Below, one piece after another: positions 31,045 to 42,000 of a stretch of DNA of 64,000 nt. How positions within the stretch are numbered: position 1 is the stretch's first letter; each line of letters starts with the position of its first letter. A program made the translations under genes and the position numbers. Source of the stretch: Raffaelea ambrosiae. Lineage: Eukaryota > Ascomycota > Sordariomycetes > Ophiostomatales > Ophiostomataceae. The DNA lies in contig PCDI01000003.1 in the NCBI GenBank assembly GCA_002778195.1, positions 3,531,323-3,595,322 on the forward strand, given 5' to 3'. A model generated the notes under the pieces. It was not told the origin of the DNA, searched no databases, and was given only the letters and a program-made list of their open reading frames with translations.

Positions 31045-33415
31045 GATTGTTATGAGAGATGGTGGTGATAGGGATGGTGAGGAGGAGAATGGGGGAGTCA
31101 AGGAGGGTATGGCGTCTGGCTCGACGTGTGGTCCTTGCCCGTACAGTGCACGTCCTGGTGGTGTCGTGACAGGACCAGATTCACAGTGTCGGTCATGCTG
31201 TCGATCGTGCCCGGACAGGTCTATTTGTACACAGCCATTCTCCTGGTGGTCATCCGGGCCGACACCGCTGCCCCAACCCAGGACGACTTTTTGCGCAGAC
31301 GGGGCCATAGTGCCGGAGGGGAGGAAGAAGGGGAGAAAAGGCCCCCTCCTCCACAAGAGACGACGAACAAGACGAATCAGCGGGGAACAAAGGATGGAAT
31401 AACACCACCCCGGTGCCTTTTCTCCCCCAAAAAGGAATCAATTCGAGCCCGAACCGCAGCACACGGCCAGACACTCGGCGAGACTCTGAAGGTTCTGGGG
31501 GTTCTTCTCCGCATTTTTCGCCGCCGCCACCACTCTCTTGGTCTCCTGCAAGGAGAAGGCGAATTATTCAACTTTGGGGTCTTCGTTTATTGCTGTCTCC
31601 CGATCCCTCCACGTGCAGGTTGACTTTTTGGGTGTGTCCCCGATCTGCATTGTCCAGAGTGGCCCGTTTCTGTGCTTCTGTGCTTCTGAGGGACACCTTT
31701 TTGCGGAATGTTGCGCCCACTGCATATCGTCATTTCCGGATTGCCGTCCCGAAATGGAATAGCCCGGCCATTGGCCAATGGGTGTGGTCATGTGGGGTGA
31801 GCTCTCCGCACGAGCCCCCCACCTGTCGAAACTGGCAATTGACAGCCGCCCGAGGTACACCTTCCCCCAAAGTTGTGAACTTGAGAGTTCTCTTTCGGCA
31901 TCACGGACTGTTTTTTGCGATTCCTCCGCCCCCCGATGGGAGTTTCGCGGCACTCCCAACACGACTGTGAATTCACGGACTCTTTACGGTGTACTATTCC
32001 CCGTTGAGTTAACATCACCGCTGCCATCACTGGTAAGATATCGTTGTTTCCAAATCGCCAATTCGGGCCATCCAATCGGCTTCGCATATTGAGACATGGA
32101 CGACTACAAGTCTCATTCAATTCACAACGGATACTCTTCGGAGAGATGATCTCGTGGAAGTGACTACGAGCGAAGGAGGAGGGTACGAGGATCGTAACAC
32201 GCGTGTCGGTCTCCTACTTGGCCGGCATCACCAGTCCCGATACTCGACTACACACACAAAAAAGCATCCCATTCGAGAGGCGATATTCCGGACCCAGGAA
32301 CCCTACTCGTTGACCTTTCCGTTAAGCCATAGGAAAAATTAACTCGATAGACTTTCACCACTTTCGAAGTGTTTCAAACTTTGGTACGGCCATCTCCACG
32401 TGACAATGCCCCCCACATACGCACAGCAACCCACCGACGATCCGTCAGAAGCTTCTTTTGTTTCCAGTGTCTTATTGGCATGAACCAGTATCGCCCCCTG
32501 TGCATGGACACCCTTTGCACACTGAACCGCCCAAATTGTGGAATAGTTGGTATTACATTCCTACCGTCTATCAATTCCCACCAAAAAGTCACCACTTCCC
32601 GGCCATCCACCCAATCATGAGGCAGAGATCATCGTCAGAAATGAGGGAGAACCCGAAATGATTCACATCCCCTTCCCCCCTTGAACCAGAATGACTTACG
32701 GCTTATCCTCTTTTTTATTTATTTCCCAGGGGGTATATCTCTCTTCTGTCTTCCTCATTTGTTCTTTCCTGGTTTCTGAAGTTCTTTCACATTTCTTCTC
32801 TTTGATTTTAGTACATTGGCCCTTCTCTTAACATGCCCAGCTTCTTTCCTTCTTCCCCTCCCCGGGTTGCCCTTTGTCTTTCTCAAAAGACACGATTTTT
32901 ATTCTCCATTACATTAAGCGAATGGATGTCGCACCGGACCGGACCCTCTCCCATGGAGAGATAACAGCCGCTTCTTCCAGATCATGGACCGGACAAAGGA
33001 AACTGATGAGAAAAAAAAACGATTGATATCTGAAACTCCAGAAGTATAGGGCAAAAGCTCACAGTGGAAAACGACAAGCTTCGAGAGCAAATACAGGACC
33101 ATTTGTATTAACCAGAAAAATAAAACAACAGGAAAACCAGAAACCAAAAGAGCTCCTTCCCACAAAAAAAAAACATATTCATACACCAAGGTATTGCACA
33201 GGATTTGGGGGTTCTGTTGCCCACCCAATTAGTAACCAAATATCCAGAAACCCCAAAAACCAAGAGACGCTTTTTTTTGTCACAAACAGAAGAAAATTCG
33301 TGTCGAACGGTCATAACAAATGCAGTATTATACAAGAGCCTCAAGAGACTCAAAAGAGTGCGAGCGTGAGCGTGAGCCCGTGCTCGAACAACGAAAAGCA
33401 ACAGGAGATGGCCGG
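31045..33415. other. intergenic region, 2.4 kb, between carboxylesterase and homeobox genes
   Basis: No gene recognised. The DNA is of mixed composition with A/T-rich stretches at 32690-32900 and 33100-33260. It includes the carboxylesterase promoter and the homeobox gene's 3' flank. Short open frames lack motifs. Confidence 0.5.
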
Positions 33416-35533
33416 TTACCGATCAGTGGCAAAGAAGTCCTGGGGCGTCACGTTGGGCGTGAACTGGAACTGCTTGCTCGCCTTAATCTGGCCGGGAGAC
33501 GACTTGATCGACGCGTCAGAAGGCATCATATACGCTTCGCTGTTGAAGGTATAGTCGGTGGCCATGCCGGCGTTGCCCTGCAGAGGCAGAGGAAAGTAGC
33601 TGGGGCCCATACTGTTGCCGACAGAGGGTGTAGCCGGCTGGCTGTTGATGACATAGGCCGGGGTGGCCGACGGAAGGAGCGGGAACTCGTCCGAGCCGAA
33701 GCTGCCCAGGCTGGGCGTCAGAAGCGCCTCATCCTGGTGAACATAGGTCCAGGTCGCGTTGGTGGCGGTGACAGCAGATGCGTCCAGGCCCAGACCGCGC
33801 GGGTCGCTCATGGCGGCGCTGAAGCCCGGCGTGCCAGGAGGCGTCGAAAGAGCCGACTGCTCCATGTTGAAGAAGGCCGAGGGCTGGGAGACAGCAGGGA
33901 CGACCATCTGGGCGACGGGAGAGACATTGGTGCTCAAGGAGCGACCCACGGGCATGGGGTTGCCGTTGCCTGTGTCATTGTTCTGCAGAGACTGCAGAAC
34001 AGCCTCCTGGTTGCGTTCGAGGTACAGAGGAGACCGCGGGATGGCATTCGCAGACGCCTTCTGGATACGGGTCGGCATCAGGCCAATGGATGAAGCGACG
34101 CGGCGGATGGGGCTGTGGCCATCAATGCGCTTGCCTGCATCGATGCCCGTCTTGGGGCCAAACGTTTGGGAGCGGAGAGCTGTGGGGCTCAGCATGGCCG
34201 GGGCCGCGCCTCTGCTCCTCCGGGTGGCAATGTTGGATGGCGGCGGCGGCGACTTGAAGCGCAGATCAGAAACGGCAGAGGCTGGGGAGTACGCAGCCGA
34301 CTCGGGCGAGGACATCTGCTGGGGCATAGCAGCCATACCTTGGTCCATGGACGTCTCGCAGCTGGCTAGAATGGCGTGCTCTTGCGGGTAGGACGGGACC
34401 GGGGCCATAATGGGTTCCATGTTCATTGGCGCCGCGGTCGTGTAGGGTAGGAACATGCCCATGGACTGCTGGAAGTCCTGGGACATCTGCTGCTGCTCGC
34501 CGTCCAGAGACATCTGCTGCTGCTCGCTTTCCAGGCTGCCGGCCTGTTGTGGTGAGGAGTGGACTGCTGCAACCGCGTTGGCGTCATAGGACATGGAGTT
34601 GTGGGAGGTCAGGAAGCCGTTGACGACGACGGGACCATAGGCGAGGTCAGGGTTGGCAGGCGCGGGTGGGAAGACAAGAGATTCGGGAGACGGATACTCC
34701 TCGGTGGACGGGTTACCGGTGTTGGCGGTGACCGAAGCGTCGGAGAAGGCAGCGGCCGGTTGTTGTGGCTGTGGTAGTGGCTGCTGCTGCTGCTGCTGCT
34801 GTGATTGTTGATGCTGCTGCTGCTGTGGTTGTTGTGACTGCGGTTGCTCAGCGGACGGGAAGGCTGCAGTCGAAGGCTGGAGAGGCTGGGTGGTGCTGGT
34901 TGAGCTGTAGAACTCGCTGACGGAGCCGTCGTCCTGGCGGTCCGAGGCGGAGGAGTCTGAGACAGCCGACGAGTCACCGTTGACCTTGGCATCGAGCTCG
35001 CGGCGCAGCATCTGCTTGGCCTTGGCGCGTCTGTTTTGGAACCAGTTCTGTTCACAGAGAGTTAGTATCTTTCAAGTGAAAAAGTGAAAAACTGGTGGAG
35101 AAACTGCAGGCGGAAGATATGGAGGCAGAGGACACAAGGACTGTCACCTCCTCCCCCCCCCCCCCCAAAAAAGGCAAGTTGCAAGTGCACATACGTTTAT
35201 GCGAGGGTTCTCGACCTTGAGGAGGTCGGCAATCTCGCGCTTGCGCTGGGATGACGGCTTGGGGTTCTTCAGGAACTCGTTCTCCAGCAGCTCGACCTCG
35301 TCCTTGGCCAGTCTCGGCTTGGGCTCCGTTTGCTTCGAGTGGGTGGCCATCAGCTGAGGATCGCTCATGTTGCGGTGGTGCGGCATGTGAGCCATCTGAG
35401 GCATCATGAACATTGGTGGTTCGTTGGAGTAGTAGTAGACGCTGCGTGGGCCGTTCTGGCTACTTGGACGCGACATGGACTGGAAGGCTGGTGCCATCTG
35501 GGGCATATTCTGGATCATGGTTGCGTAGTCCAT
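33416..35533 (-). CDS. homeobox transcription factor
   Basis: Two exons, 35533-35195 and 35047-33416, give 656 residues. The donor GTATGT, branch GATACTAAC and acceptor AACAG interrupt the homeodomain between RIN and NWFQNRRAKAK, restoring helix 3 (RINNWFQNRRAKAK). The homeodomain spans about residues 70-126, preceded by a Met-rich N terminus (MIQNMPQMAPAFQSM, MFMMPQMAHM) and followed by a long Ser/Pro/Gln-rich region with poly-Gln runs (about residues 150-200), a typical activation-domain composition. Recurrent SP motifs (SPESAAYSP, STPPGTPG) are potential proline-directed phosphorylation sites. Homeobox factors of this architecture control conidiation, sexual development and secondary metabolism in Sordariomycetes and Aspergillus; I cannot decide which named orthologue this is. 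It faces a gene-free region of about 28 kb upstream. Confidence 0.93.
34482..34527 (-). repeat. 27-bp direct duplication inside the homeobox coding region
   Basis: GACATCTGCTGCTGCTCGC occurs at 34482 and again at 34509 (period 27 bp). It encodes two adjacent copies of EQQQMS within the Gln-rich region. Confidence 0.85.
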
Positions 35534-35577
35534 GGCTGCGGTGGTGGAGGCGACAAGAACGGATGCCTTTCTGCTTT

Positions 35578-35609
35578 CGTTCTCTAGGATATCCGTTCTC
35601 TAGGATATC
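35578..35609. repeat. 16-bp tandem duplication in the homeobox 5' flank
   Basis: CGTTCTCTAGGATATC is present twice in immediate succession, ending about 45 bp upstream of the start codon (on the minus strand). Confidence 0.95.
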
Positions 35610-37192
35610 CGGATCTAAAGTCCCTCAGTGGGGAGAGTGTGTGAGGAGAGTGGTGGCAAGACTGGTACGAGTGTCACAAAGTCTTGCGAAAAAAAAAAGG
35701 AAAGCCGCGAGCAAGAGAGAGAAGAGCAGTGCGTGTGGTGGCGAGACTCTCGCACACACACAATATGGCGCGTGGGAGGGTTGAAGTGGGCGTAAAGCGG
35801 ATGGGGTGACTTTGAGAGGGGAAAGAAAAGAGGCTCGTTCGGGTCGGAATATGGTTCTCTTGCACAAGTCAAGAAAGCACACAAGAACGCTTGCAGAATA
35901 ACCAATGCTGAACAATGCTGAACAATGGCGAGAAATACTGTCAAAGTATTATCGAAAGGCCAGGCACTGTGTTGCGAGAGAAACTGAAAAGAGCGTTGGG
36001 TCTCTGCGAGTGCAAGAAAAACGAACGTATGCGCAAGCGAGGGCGATATGGCGTTGTATATGTATGCGAGTATGCGTGTGTGCGTGGGCGGCCCTTATGT
36101 AGGTGTCTGTCGGTCTTTGTGTATGTATGGGTATGTCTCGAACGTCTGGCTGTCTGTGTATGTATGTTGGTGTCGTTGGCAGCAGACAGACACGGGGTGA
36201 GATGCTCAGATGAGATGTTGGTAAAGATGTGGAAGAAGGAAAAGGAACGGGGCACAGGATAGGGGGCAGAGCCTGGGGTTTAAGAATAGAAACTGTCTAC
36301 ATGCAAAGGGAGTAGGAGGAGGAGGAGGGGGGGGGAGACATTTGGTGAAGAAGTTGAAGGGGAGGCGAGGCCCTGAGCTTTAAGGGCACATGAGAGGATA
36401 AGCGGCTGAGACGCAGCGGCCTGCGAGCAACAGAGGTCCCAGGTTAGGCCCAAATCGGTGTTTATTTTTTTTTTGGCGTGAATGAATGCAGAGGAGACCA
36501 CAGGCGGAAAGGGAGAAGGAGAGAGGAAGGCAGAAGGGGAGGGGGGGTGCAGGGAAAGAGAGCATTGAAGGGGGTGAAAGTGGAGCAGAGGCTGCCGACG
36601 GGCTAGTTGTGCTTCTTGGAGAGATACATGGTACATGGCGAGCTACATGGCTGGAAGTAGCTGCTGGGTACAGCGGGCGACTAGGCCTGGGGGTGTTAGT
36701 GCCAGCAGCGCAGCGCAGAAAACGCAGCTAGCCAGCTCGAGACTGGGCCAGCCAGGCACGCAGCCAGAATGCCCACCCAGTACTCGCCGTACACCCCAAG
36801 TGCGCCCAAAGCACTCACACCCACACACACCCCCCAGGACACCCCCAAAACACACCCCCTACAACTTCTTCACGCTTCCACCCCCCAGCTCCAGCGCACA
36901 CGCCCCAGGCCGGCCACGGGCTCTCCATACCCCCCCCATCGACTGCACGGCGTGGCCCAGCAGACCAGATCCAGCGCCCAAGCGACCCAGAGGCCCAGCA
37001 GAGCGACGATGTGCACTTGGACAAACACAGGACTAGCGCGGACCTCCAAGGTTGCGTGTGGTGCTTTGGGATGCTGTGGGCGGCTTGGCTTGGCCTGGTT
37101 TTTTGGTGGTATTCTCGCCTTTTCTCCCTCTTGTTGCTGCCCGTTCCCTGCGTCGACGTCGTATCGGTGCTGCTGGGCGCGGGAAAGGCGCT

Positions 37193-37220
37193 GGGATGGG
37201 ATGGGATGGGATGGGATGGG
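37193..37220. repeat. GGGAT pentamer array x5
   Basis: Five adjacent GGGAT units followed by GGG supply six G3 runs separated by AT. This composition is compatible with G-quadruplex formation on the plus strand. Confidence 0.9.
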
Positions 37221-39200
37221 TCGTGGAGGTCCGGGATGGCGTGAACGACCAGACCAGGGGGGCGACTACGAGTACACCACCACACTCGTACATGCATACT
37301 CGTGAGACGACGAGAGCGAGTCGATGGCCGTCCGGTACCAGCAAATGTGAGGGCGCACTGAGAAGCAGATGGTGACGGTGTGGTGATTGGCAAGAGCGCG
37401 TGCGAGGCCGAGCGAGATCAGATGCCGGCACACGGTTGCAATGTGGGCATCTGTGATGTGCGTGATCTCTTTTTAGCTGTGCATTTCTTTGTGGTTCTCC
37501 GGTTCTGTTCTGTTCTGCTCGTACGCGTATTAGCTGTGTTGATGTTTTGGTCGACTGGCTTGTGTCATCCGCCCACCGGGAACTCGCTCTGCTTCTTTGT
37601 CTGCCCCAATGTTTCCGGCGACTCCAAAGGGATGCTGAAAGGCCTCGGCTCAGTCATGCTTCATTCCTCCGTCGTCGCTCCTTGATTGGCCTCGGAACCA
37701 GATCCTACGACAGAAGCTGAACGAGAGGCTGAAAGAGACAGGCCCGGAGACAAGCTGGGAGAAAAGCTGAAGGAATACCAGAAATGGCAAAAAACGGACG
37801 GCACAAGAGACAACAAACACATAAGAGGCACAAAAATAGAGCAAGACATATAGCACTGCGCATAAGAGACAGGGTCGTCGCAAAGAAGAACGGTGTAAGT
37901 ACCGGCCACGTCGCCAACACCGCAAGCCCGAACAACACAGAACGGAGAAAGAAAAAGAAACGAAAAAGAGAAAGGATGCGTCTGCGTGCTTCTGGAGGCG
38001 CGTCTGGTCTGCCGACTTGCATGTGTGTGGGTGTCTACGCTGTCTATCTTGCATGCCAAAGGAGCCGGGCTGATGCAAGCTCTTTCTCGTTGTTTGCTTT
38101 TTTTTGTCGTTTCCGTTCTCTAGGGTCTTTGTTATTCGTCTGTTTCTTTGCTTTTTGTTTCCTTGGCTGCTTTCAAGTCTTTCGGGTCTCTGAGTATTTT
38201 GCTTCTTTTCGCTTCTCTTTCTTCTTGCTCCCCTGTCTTCGCGCCAGAGATCCGCCGTTTTGGGATTCGGGCCCGTTGCTTTTTTTTTTCTCCTTTTTTT
38301 CTGCTTCGTGTGTCTCCTGTGTTTCGTGTTCTTTTTTTGTCTTCCTTGTGGCCCGGTCCCTGCTCAAGTCTCGTTTGTCTCGGTCCTCGTTATTTGGCGA
38401 TCCACTATTCTCCAGCAGCGAGACAAAAAAAGATTTAACAGAAAAAGAAACTCCCTGGTGTGGTTTAGACTTTGCCCGAAGAAGACCCCAGGCAACGGCG
38501 TGCTATAAAAATGAATCGAAGAATAAAAAATATAAACAAAGGAAATCATGAAAACTGTGAAAACTGTGAAATTTGTGAAATTTGTAAAGCCTCCAGTTAA
38601 GGGACACGGACAGGACAGAGCTGGGGGCTCGTGTAAGTCAATGGCACCAGTGCGGTGCATAAGTGTATTAGCAAGTGCATGCATGACGCAGAGCATCGAG
38701 CGAACGAGGAGAGCCAGCGAGGCCAAGAAGGAGAGGCAATGAGCAAGGCCAGTACATCCGCTCGGGCGGAAGTGGATGAGTGGGTATGGGTGGGTGTGGT
38801 TTTTTTTTCTCTTTGCTCAGGAGGGAGTGGTGTGAGCTCCGGTGCGGTGCTTTGGATCTCTGGGTGATTGCTGGTGTGTGCTTTTTTTTTTTTTTGCTCC
38901 CGTGATTTTGGCGGGTCTCTGGCCTTGCGTGGTGGTCCTAGCCTGGCCGACCAGCCAGCCAGCCGCTAACCAGCGCGGGTTGTTTCTTTGGTGTGGTCTC
39001 CGGCCTTGCCTTACTCTTTGTTGGCTGGCCTCTTTTGGCCTTCTGTGCTTTTTCTTCCTGGGTGCGCCACCTGGACGGCGACTACAGCGACCAGTGTGAT
39101 GGGTGGGCAAAGACAGCCACCCGGGGCGAAGCCGACGAGCACGAGGAGGCGGCCAGTGCATGACACGTTCACACGCTGCTATTTTCTTTGGTAGTTTGAG

Positions 39201-39244
39201 GTTGCTTTGAAGTTGCTTTGAAGTTGCTTTGAAGTTGCCTTTGG
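39201..39244. repeat. 11-bp tandem repeat GTTGCTTTGAA x3 plus one degenerate copy
   Basis: Three perfect copies at 39201, 39212 and 39223, then GTTGCCTTTGG. Confidence 0.95.
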
Positions 39245-40313
39245 GGGTCTTAGGGTTGCTTTTTCCCTTGTTGTTTCTCTACTGGCCTCCTGAAAATGCT
39301 CCGGCACACGACGAGGACGAGAAACGAAAGAAAAGAAAGCAACGGAAAGCAAAAACGAGTGCGGATGGACACTAAAAAGACGAGCAACAGGGACCGGGAT
39401 GGCTGCCCTAACGTGCAGAGCACGCTAAGCAGGGGTGGCCATAGTCTCTTGGGAAAGCAGGGGAGGGCGAGGGCGAGATTGTGTTGTGATAGCAGAAGAG
39501 AGACACAGAGAGAGACAGAAAAAAGCGGGTGATGGACCAGTCGGCTCGAGGCTATGAGCAGGGGGGGGGACAACAACGGCCAACCCTGCCGGCCTGGGGT
39601 GTTTGCGCAGCCCCTTAAAAAAGGGGAAATCGGGAACTTGGGATGAAAAGAGACAAGCTCGGGAAGGAGAGACCAGAGACCAGTACTCGTACGAGTTTCT
39701 ACAATGGTCAGAGTCAGGCACGAACGGGCAGCTCCTGCCGTGCAGAGAAAAATAAATAGAGTAAAAAACCGAAGTACACAACAACACGGACAGAAGGTGC
39801 GATTCAGCAACTTCTCCAAAAAGTGATCCAAAGAGGGGAAAGAGAGGAAACGGAAAACGGAAAAAGGGGAGTGACAGGGAAGGAGCGAGGAAGGGAGCTG
39901 GTCTTGCCGCGCCTGCCTCGGGGCTCGGAGGAGGGAGAGAGAGAGAAACGTCATCCTCCAGCTCCCACCAGGCACCAAAAATGGAAAGAAGCGACCAAAA
40001 AGACAAAAATAAATTAAAGAAGCCGAAAAAAAAAGCACAGATCGCGATGAGAAACAGAAAGACGACAGAAAGAGGGAAGGAGCGAAACACTGAGCGAAAC
40101 GCTGAACGAGGCACCAGGCGAGGCACAGGCGAGAAACGAGAGCAGGGGGGTGGTTTAGAACGCCCCTTTCTGAAGACACGAAGTCGCGGAACATTTTGGA
40201 CGGTGGTCTGTGTTGTGCCTCTTTTGTCGTGTCTTTGTCATGGTCTACTCGTGGTTAGCCGTCTCCTCTGCTCGTAGTAACTCCGTATCCTGCTGAGCTC
40301 CTGAAAACTCGGA

Positions 40314-40352
40314 ACTCCTGAACAGCACTCCTGAACAGCACTCCTGAACAGC
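40314..40352. repeat. 13-bp tandem repeat ACTCCTGAACAGC x3
   Basis: Three perfect contiguous copies; a degenerate fourth (ACGCCTCAACTCG) follows. Confidence 0.95.
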
Positions 40353-40445
40353 ACGCCTCAACTCGGCTCCTCTTCCCACCTCTGCATTTCTACAACTCTG
40401 CTACTCCTGCTTTGCAACTCTGCCTCCCTGACGCTCCTCTTTTTT

Positions 40446-40475
40446 GTCCCCTCTTGTCCCCTCTTGTCCCCTCTT
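40446..40475. repeat. 10-bp tandem repeat GTCCCCTCTT x3
   Basis: Three perfect copies, followed by GCGTCCCCTCC. Confidence 0.95.
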
Positions 40476-42000
40476 GCGTCCCCTCCTTCCAACTCCTGCT
40501 CCTCTTCTGCTACTGTCCGTTGCAACGCTTTCTTTTCTTTTTTTCTCCCTGCGACTGTGTCCGTGTGTTATGCACCTACGCAGCGTGTCCTCCACATGTC
40601 CTGCACCGCTCGTTTTCGTTTGCTAGTAGGAAACTACTAGAGTGTCTTACGAGTTCTTGTTGCATCTTTGTTGCATCTTGTTGCATCTAGTTGCAGGAAA
40701 CCCGTCTATACGAGTTACGCACATACATACTCGTAGTCGTAGTAGTCATCTTACAAGTTGTACCACCGCAGTTCTGGTCTCCTCTGCTCCTCGTCATCGT
40801 GCCTTGCTTCCTTCCTGCCCCCACTCTCGTTGGAGATCCACAGCGGCAGAGACAACAGACACGCAAACCTGGTTTGCTCTGGTTTTTTTTTTACTCTTCC
40901 CTGTCCCGCGTGCGTGCGTGTCTTGCTAGCTACACCGTACATAGTACTATGCATTTTCGGTACTCGTATCTTACAAGTACCCGGACCTGCACTCGCGCGG
41001 CAAAGATACCACTCAGCAGTGCTAGGTCGTTCCTATTTGGATCTGGGGGACTTTGAGCTAGCAAAAGCCCACGAGCGAGATCCCGGGTGAAGAGATATCC
41101 GATATTGCCATAGCCAGCCAGATACTCGCTCGCAGGTGCACAATACGCCCTAAAGCACCCTGGTCGCTCGCCCTCTGCTCTTGCCCTTCCCCCCCTTTTC
41201 CACTTTCTTCCTAGCGGGGGAGGGTCGTAGGCGGCACCCAAGAGGCTGGCCTAACCCGTACTAACCACACAGAAAAGCCCAAGCTGGCGCTGGAGGCAAC
41301 CTCATCACTCCTTCCCTCTCGGCTAACCCTCTACTGGGTCGCCTCCGCTGGCCGCTTCCTCCCCTTTTTAGCGGGTGCAGGCACAGCCCTGGCAGGCTCT
41401 CGTTCCCCAGCACAACCACATCCAACACCCCTGCCTTGCCTTCTTGCCTCTTCTATTTTCTCTTCTCCCCTGGCGTAACCTGGCACTTCCCTGCAAGTGT
41501 CTCTTTCGTTCGTTCCGTCCCCTGTTAACCTGTCCCCGCTGTTGACCCCCAAACAGAAGGGGATCCGCGGCCATGGACGGACGAGCCTGGGGCCAGGGTA
41601 GGACAAGAATACGGGAGGATTTACATAATAAATCGTCGTGGTTTGGGGTCTTTTTTTTTTTGACACCGTAGGTGCTGCTGAAGAAAGGAAAACAACCTTT
41701 TCTTTTGGCCTGGCCTCCTGATGGTCTGCCTTTTACCTGCCTTTTCCTGGCTTTGTCGGCCTCCGGACTTGGTCCTCCCCCAGGTGCGACGCTGATCAGG
41801 TTTTTTCTCTAGCTCTTTTCGTTTTCCGGGTCCGGTTCAGGAACAAGAATAAAAGTGCGCCAAAAAAAAAGAGTCCAGGAGGGTGGAGATGCAGATTTCC
41901 TGGGTCCGATACGTGTGCATGGCATGCGGGTGTCGTATCTTGCGCCTACCTATGTGCGTGACTGTGTAAACAAGATATCTGACAAAGATGGTTATAACAC

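Larger units (their letters stand above)
35534..37450. other. presumed promoter and 5' leader of the homeobox gene
   Basis: No protein gene recognised. A 16-bp perfect tandem duplication lies 45 bp upstream of the ATG (35578-35609). Further out there are AC/TG-rich stretches (36040-36180), a G-tract with GGAGGA repeats near 36310-36340, C-rich blocks (36820-36940) and a GGGAT pentamer array at 37193-37220. Long leaders with such complexity are common for fungal developmental regulators. Confidence 0.45.
37451..42000. other. gene-poor DNA, first segment
   Basis: No open frame here carries a recognisable domain, and none shows the GC-rich codon use of the genes to the left. The segment has alternating T-rich (38090-38390) and A/G-rich (39640-40150) blocks and several short tandem duplications (listed separately). 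Dispersed words ACATAGTA (40939) and GTATCTTAC (40966) appear near its right end. Confidence 0.5.
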
